Assembly: GCA_013399695.1 (NCBI GenBank)
Contig: VXAU01001829.1
Span: 1-64,000, forward strand
DNA length: 64,000 bases
Source of the DNA: Formicarius rufipectus
Lineage: Eukaryota; Chordata; Aves; Passeriformes; Formicariidae
Direction: 5' to 3'
Positions within the stretch are counted from its first letter, which is position 1. Every line of letters begins with the position of its first letter. A model generated the notes under the pieces. It saw only the letters and a program-made list of their open reading frames with translations, ran no database searches and was not told the DNA's origin. Both the position numbers and the translations under genes were made by a program. Below are positions 63,325-64,000 of this stretch, one piece after another.

Positions 63325-64000
63325 ACAGTTGTATCTCAGAAGTTCAAAAAATAAAATTCAAAGAATTAAAGAAAAAATGAAGAGTAAAAAGAGTCTTCAC
63401 AGACATATCTGGAAAAAGGATAAAACCAGAAAAGGACTGGAGTCTGTGGAGAAAACGACAGGGATCAGGAATCTTATAGGTGTTGCCAACATACTAAATC
63501 CATGTTTTGCTTTTGATTCAATAATGATGATGATGTATGTAACATCAATGGAAATGTAATCTAAAGACAATGAGAAAAAGGGTATTAGAAAATCATATGT
63601 GAGCCAAGAGTTAACTTTGGTCTTCTTGAATATCTGAAAAATCTATATTCAGACTAGTAAAGAAATTAACATATTAAATAACACATTAACATACCCCAGC
63701 AATATAGTAGGGGAAGAAACAAATCAAAACAAAACACTAGTCAGATTAAAAAAAATGAAGAATGAGACAAGTATAAGTCTACTACTTTATTATAAGGAGC
63801 ATTATTTTATTTTTTAATAGTTTGTATCAAGGACATCAATATTATCAGAGACAGAAGGAAGAGGACAATGACATAAAACATAAATGGATTTATCGAATAT
63901 ATATCACAATGGAGTCATTAAACATATTTCCTAATAGGATAATTTGTAATATAAGGTTAATTGAAAAGGCTTGATATCTAAACAGTATGATGTTATTTAA
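63325..64000. other. No gene seen
   Basis: AT-rich sequence to the end of the window, with one short (GAT)n at 63523-63534. Confidence 0.6.

Noticed and set aside
1..64000. A novel functional multi-gene system
   Set aside because: No clustered intact genes, conserved arrays or structured RNA are visible; the window is repeats and AT-rich noncoding DNA with at most isolated exons.

Overview
This is a vertebrate nuclear sequence, almost certainly from a bird. The main evidence is at least eleven decayed CR1 LINE copies, several keeping the CR1-type 3' end built from ATTCTGTG/ATTCTATG octamers and two keeping reverse-transcriptase remnants. Two solo LTRs also match a family I recall as common in birds. 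The background is AT-rich and gene-poor, with microsatellites, A/C- or G/T-rich low-complexity tracts and two assembly gaps (29415-29619 and 48534-48607). It reads as a gene desert or the inside of very large introns. Bacterial features such as operons, ribosome binding sites and CRISPR arrays do not apply. Nearly all of the longer open frames are chance or sit inside repeats.

Layout: 1-16.8 kb is mostly unique AT-rich DNA with one solo LTR (5677-6103), two tetranucleotide arrays and a possible second LTR near 15 kb. 16.8-30 kb holds a plus-strand CR1, a short minus-strand CR1 3' end, an A/C-rich tract and a T-rich tract interrupted by a gap. 30-41 kb holds a possible LTR, a long plus-strand CR1 and two adjacent minus-strand CR1s (38516-40370), one internally deleted. 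41.5-48.5 kb is the most gene-like and most complex part. It has a GC-richer block, the best candidate coding exon of the window (42656-42738, plus strand), an LTR element with a primer-binding-site-like sequence and a partial second LTR, a probable LTR nested inside it in the opposite orientation, and a weaker exon candidate (47246-47356). 48.4-64 kb holds purine/pyrimidine tetramer arrays, more CR1s, a degenerate 21-bp array encoding coiled-coil heptads (53290-54060), a long solo LTR (56551-57601), a probable LTR fragment with a CpG-rich patch (about 58450-59870), a short LTR (61443-61803) and two CR1s facing opposite ways (62898-63324).

No complete protein-coding gene, tRNA, rRNA or known ncRNA can be supported. 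Only two things look like host coding sequence: the 83-bp exon candidate, and a broken heptad-repeat sequence that may be a relic of a Chibby-like or other coiled-coil gene. I see no sign of a new functional system. The novelty is in these two objects and in the layered retroelement structures.
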